From: Methanosarcinaceae archaeon
GTDB taxonomy: Archaea > Halobacteriota > Methanosarcinia > Methanosarcinales > Methanosarcinaceae
Assembly (NCBI GenBank): GCA_030609665.1
Contig: JAUWBW010000028.1
Location: 1 to 12,641, forward strand
Direction of reading: 5' to 3'
Length of the DNA: 12,641 nucleotides
The notes under the pieces are model-generated. The model was not told the origin of the DNA. It did not search any database and worked only from the letters and a program-made list of their open reading frames with translations. The stretch's first letter is position 1. Every line of letters begins with the position of its first letter. This document shows, one piece after another, positions 12,117-12,641 of this stretch. The position numbers and the translations under genes were made by a program.

Positions 12117-12497
12117 ATGGATAAAATAATATTGATTGGTGTTGACGAAATAATCGAGATTAATAAAATATTAGGCGGCGGGGTGCTTAATAGGAGTAAT
12201 CTTAATTTTCTGGTTGCACAGATCGAAGCAAAATACAAAGATCAAGACTTCAAAAGACAGATCGTAAAAATCGGGGCGATTACATGGATGTCACTGATAC
12301 AAGGTCATTCGTTTATTGATGGTAACAAAAGAACAGCAACAGAGACAATGCAGATGTTTTTTGACAAAAACGGATATTATCTAGAAACATCAACGGCTGG
12401 TCTCGTATATACATCCTTGAAAATAGCGAACAATGAAATAATATATGAAGACCTCATTGATTGGATATATACAAGGCTGAAGAAGGTATTGATATGA
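12117..12497 (+). CDS. doc: Doc/Fic family toxin
   Basis: A 126-residue Fic-fold protein of the death-on-curing type. The core motif is HSFIDGNKR (64-72), matching HxFxDxNKR. Lys at position 71 is the Doc hallmark. Phage P1 Doc with this Lys phosphorylates EF-Tu rather than AMPylating, so translation arrest by phosphorylation of an elongation factor is the expected activity (inference). An upstream helix (about 27-60) and the helix after the motif (73-85) fit the fold. No inhibitory (S/T)xxxE(G/N) helix is evident in the protein itself. The stop TGA overlaps the ATG of a 47-residue ORF (ATGA), a sign of coupled translation. A palindrome lies at the predicted promoter. ATG start; no strong ribosome site. 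Confidence 0.87.
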   Translation: MDKIILIGVDEIIEINKILGGGVLNRSNLNFLVAQIEAKYKDQDFKRQIVKIGAITWMSLIQGHSFIDGNKRTATETMQMFFDKNGYYLETSTAGLVYTSLKIANNEIIYEDLIDWIYTRLKKVLI

Positions 12498-12637
12498 AAG
12501 ATGATACAGTAACAAGATATGTGCTCAGTGATGGCAAGATCACAGAGATTAAGATTCCAAGGTCTGAATCAATGAATGATATTACAAGAACTTTGGAAAA
12601 GGATAAGGATTTTCTAGACATAATGGCGAAAATGTAA
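12494..12637 (+). CDS. 47-residue partner candidate of the Doc toxin
   Basis: A complete small frame: it starts at an ATG overlapping the toxin stop (ATGA, 12494-12497) and ends at TAA (12635-12637). The sequence begins MKDDTVTRYV and is rich in charged residues (KITEIKIPRSES, TRTLEKDKDF). TRTLEK resembles the (S/T)xxxE part of the Fic inhibitory motif, but the following Gly/Asn is Lys. The likely role is an antitoxin, or its C-terminal inhibitory part, placed after the toxin. In P1 the antitoxin Phd comes first, so this order is reversed. I do not recognise the family. Confidence 0.6.
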   Translation: MKDDTVTRYVLSDGKITEIKIPRSESMNDITRTLEKDKDFLDIMAKM

Positions 12638-12641
12638 CTAT

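Overview
The window looks archaeal and most likely comes from a methanogen or methanotroph of the Methanosarcinales / ANME-2 type. Grounds: an intein-bearing RtcB next to archease, a CDP-alcohol phosphatidyltransferase of the archaetidylinositol-phosphate type, an archaeosine-type PUA protein, a Roadblock/LC7 protein, a bactofilin-like polymer-former, TATA-box promoters and several apparently leaderless starts. The lineage is an inference from protein style, not from a database match.

Layout. Bases 1-75 are the 3' end of a RelE/ParE-like toxin gene on the + strand. From about 190 to 9998 every recognisable protein gene is on the minus strand. Reading right to left, these are a class II aldolase (9998-9405), archaetidylinositol-phosphate-synthase-like protein (9343-8735), archease (8649-8209), RtcB RNA ligase interrupted by a 501-residue intein (8097-5125), an archaeosine-transglycosylase-like PUA protein (about 4863-4369), a two-solenoid bactofilin-like protein (4216-3365), a three-helix membrane protein translationally coupled to a Roadblock/LC7 protein (3239-2527), and argD overlapping hisC (2446-190). 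A tRNA-Thr(UGU) on the + strand at 10043-10116 ends this housekeeping block.

To the right of the tRNA the content becomes accessory: an archaeal AAA ATPase with a nuclease-like DUF234 tail (minus), a divergent 62-residue lipoprotein, and a Doc-type toxin whose stop overlaps the start of a 47-residue partner candidate. Bases 10117-10361 hold no convincing gene, only the tRNA's T-run, a small GC-rich hairpin (10168-10179) and a T-run for the ATPase transcript. No gene-free gap exceeds 300 bases.

Functional links. Archease activates RtcB, which joins tRNA halves after intron removal; the intein must leave before RtcB can work because the first residue after it is a metal-binding Cys. argD and hisC are a PLP-aminotransferase pair of arginine and histidine synthesis. 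The membrane protein, Roadblock and bactofilin-like genes form a possible membrane-scaffold module. The most novel-looking non-coding signal is a probable stand-alone structured RNA on the + strand at about 4970-5082, next to rtcB.
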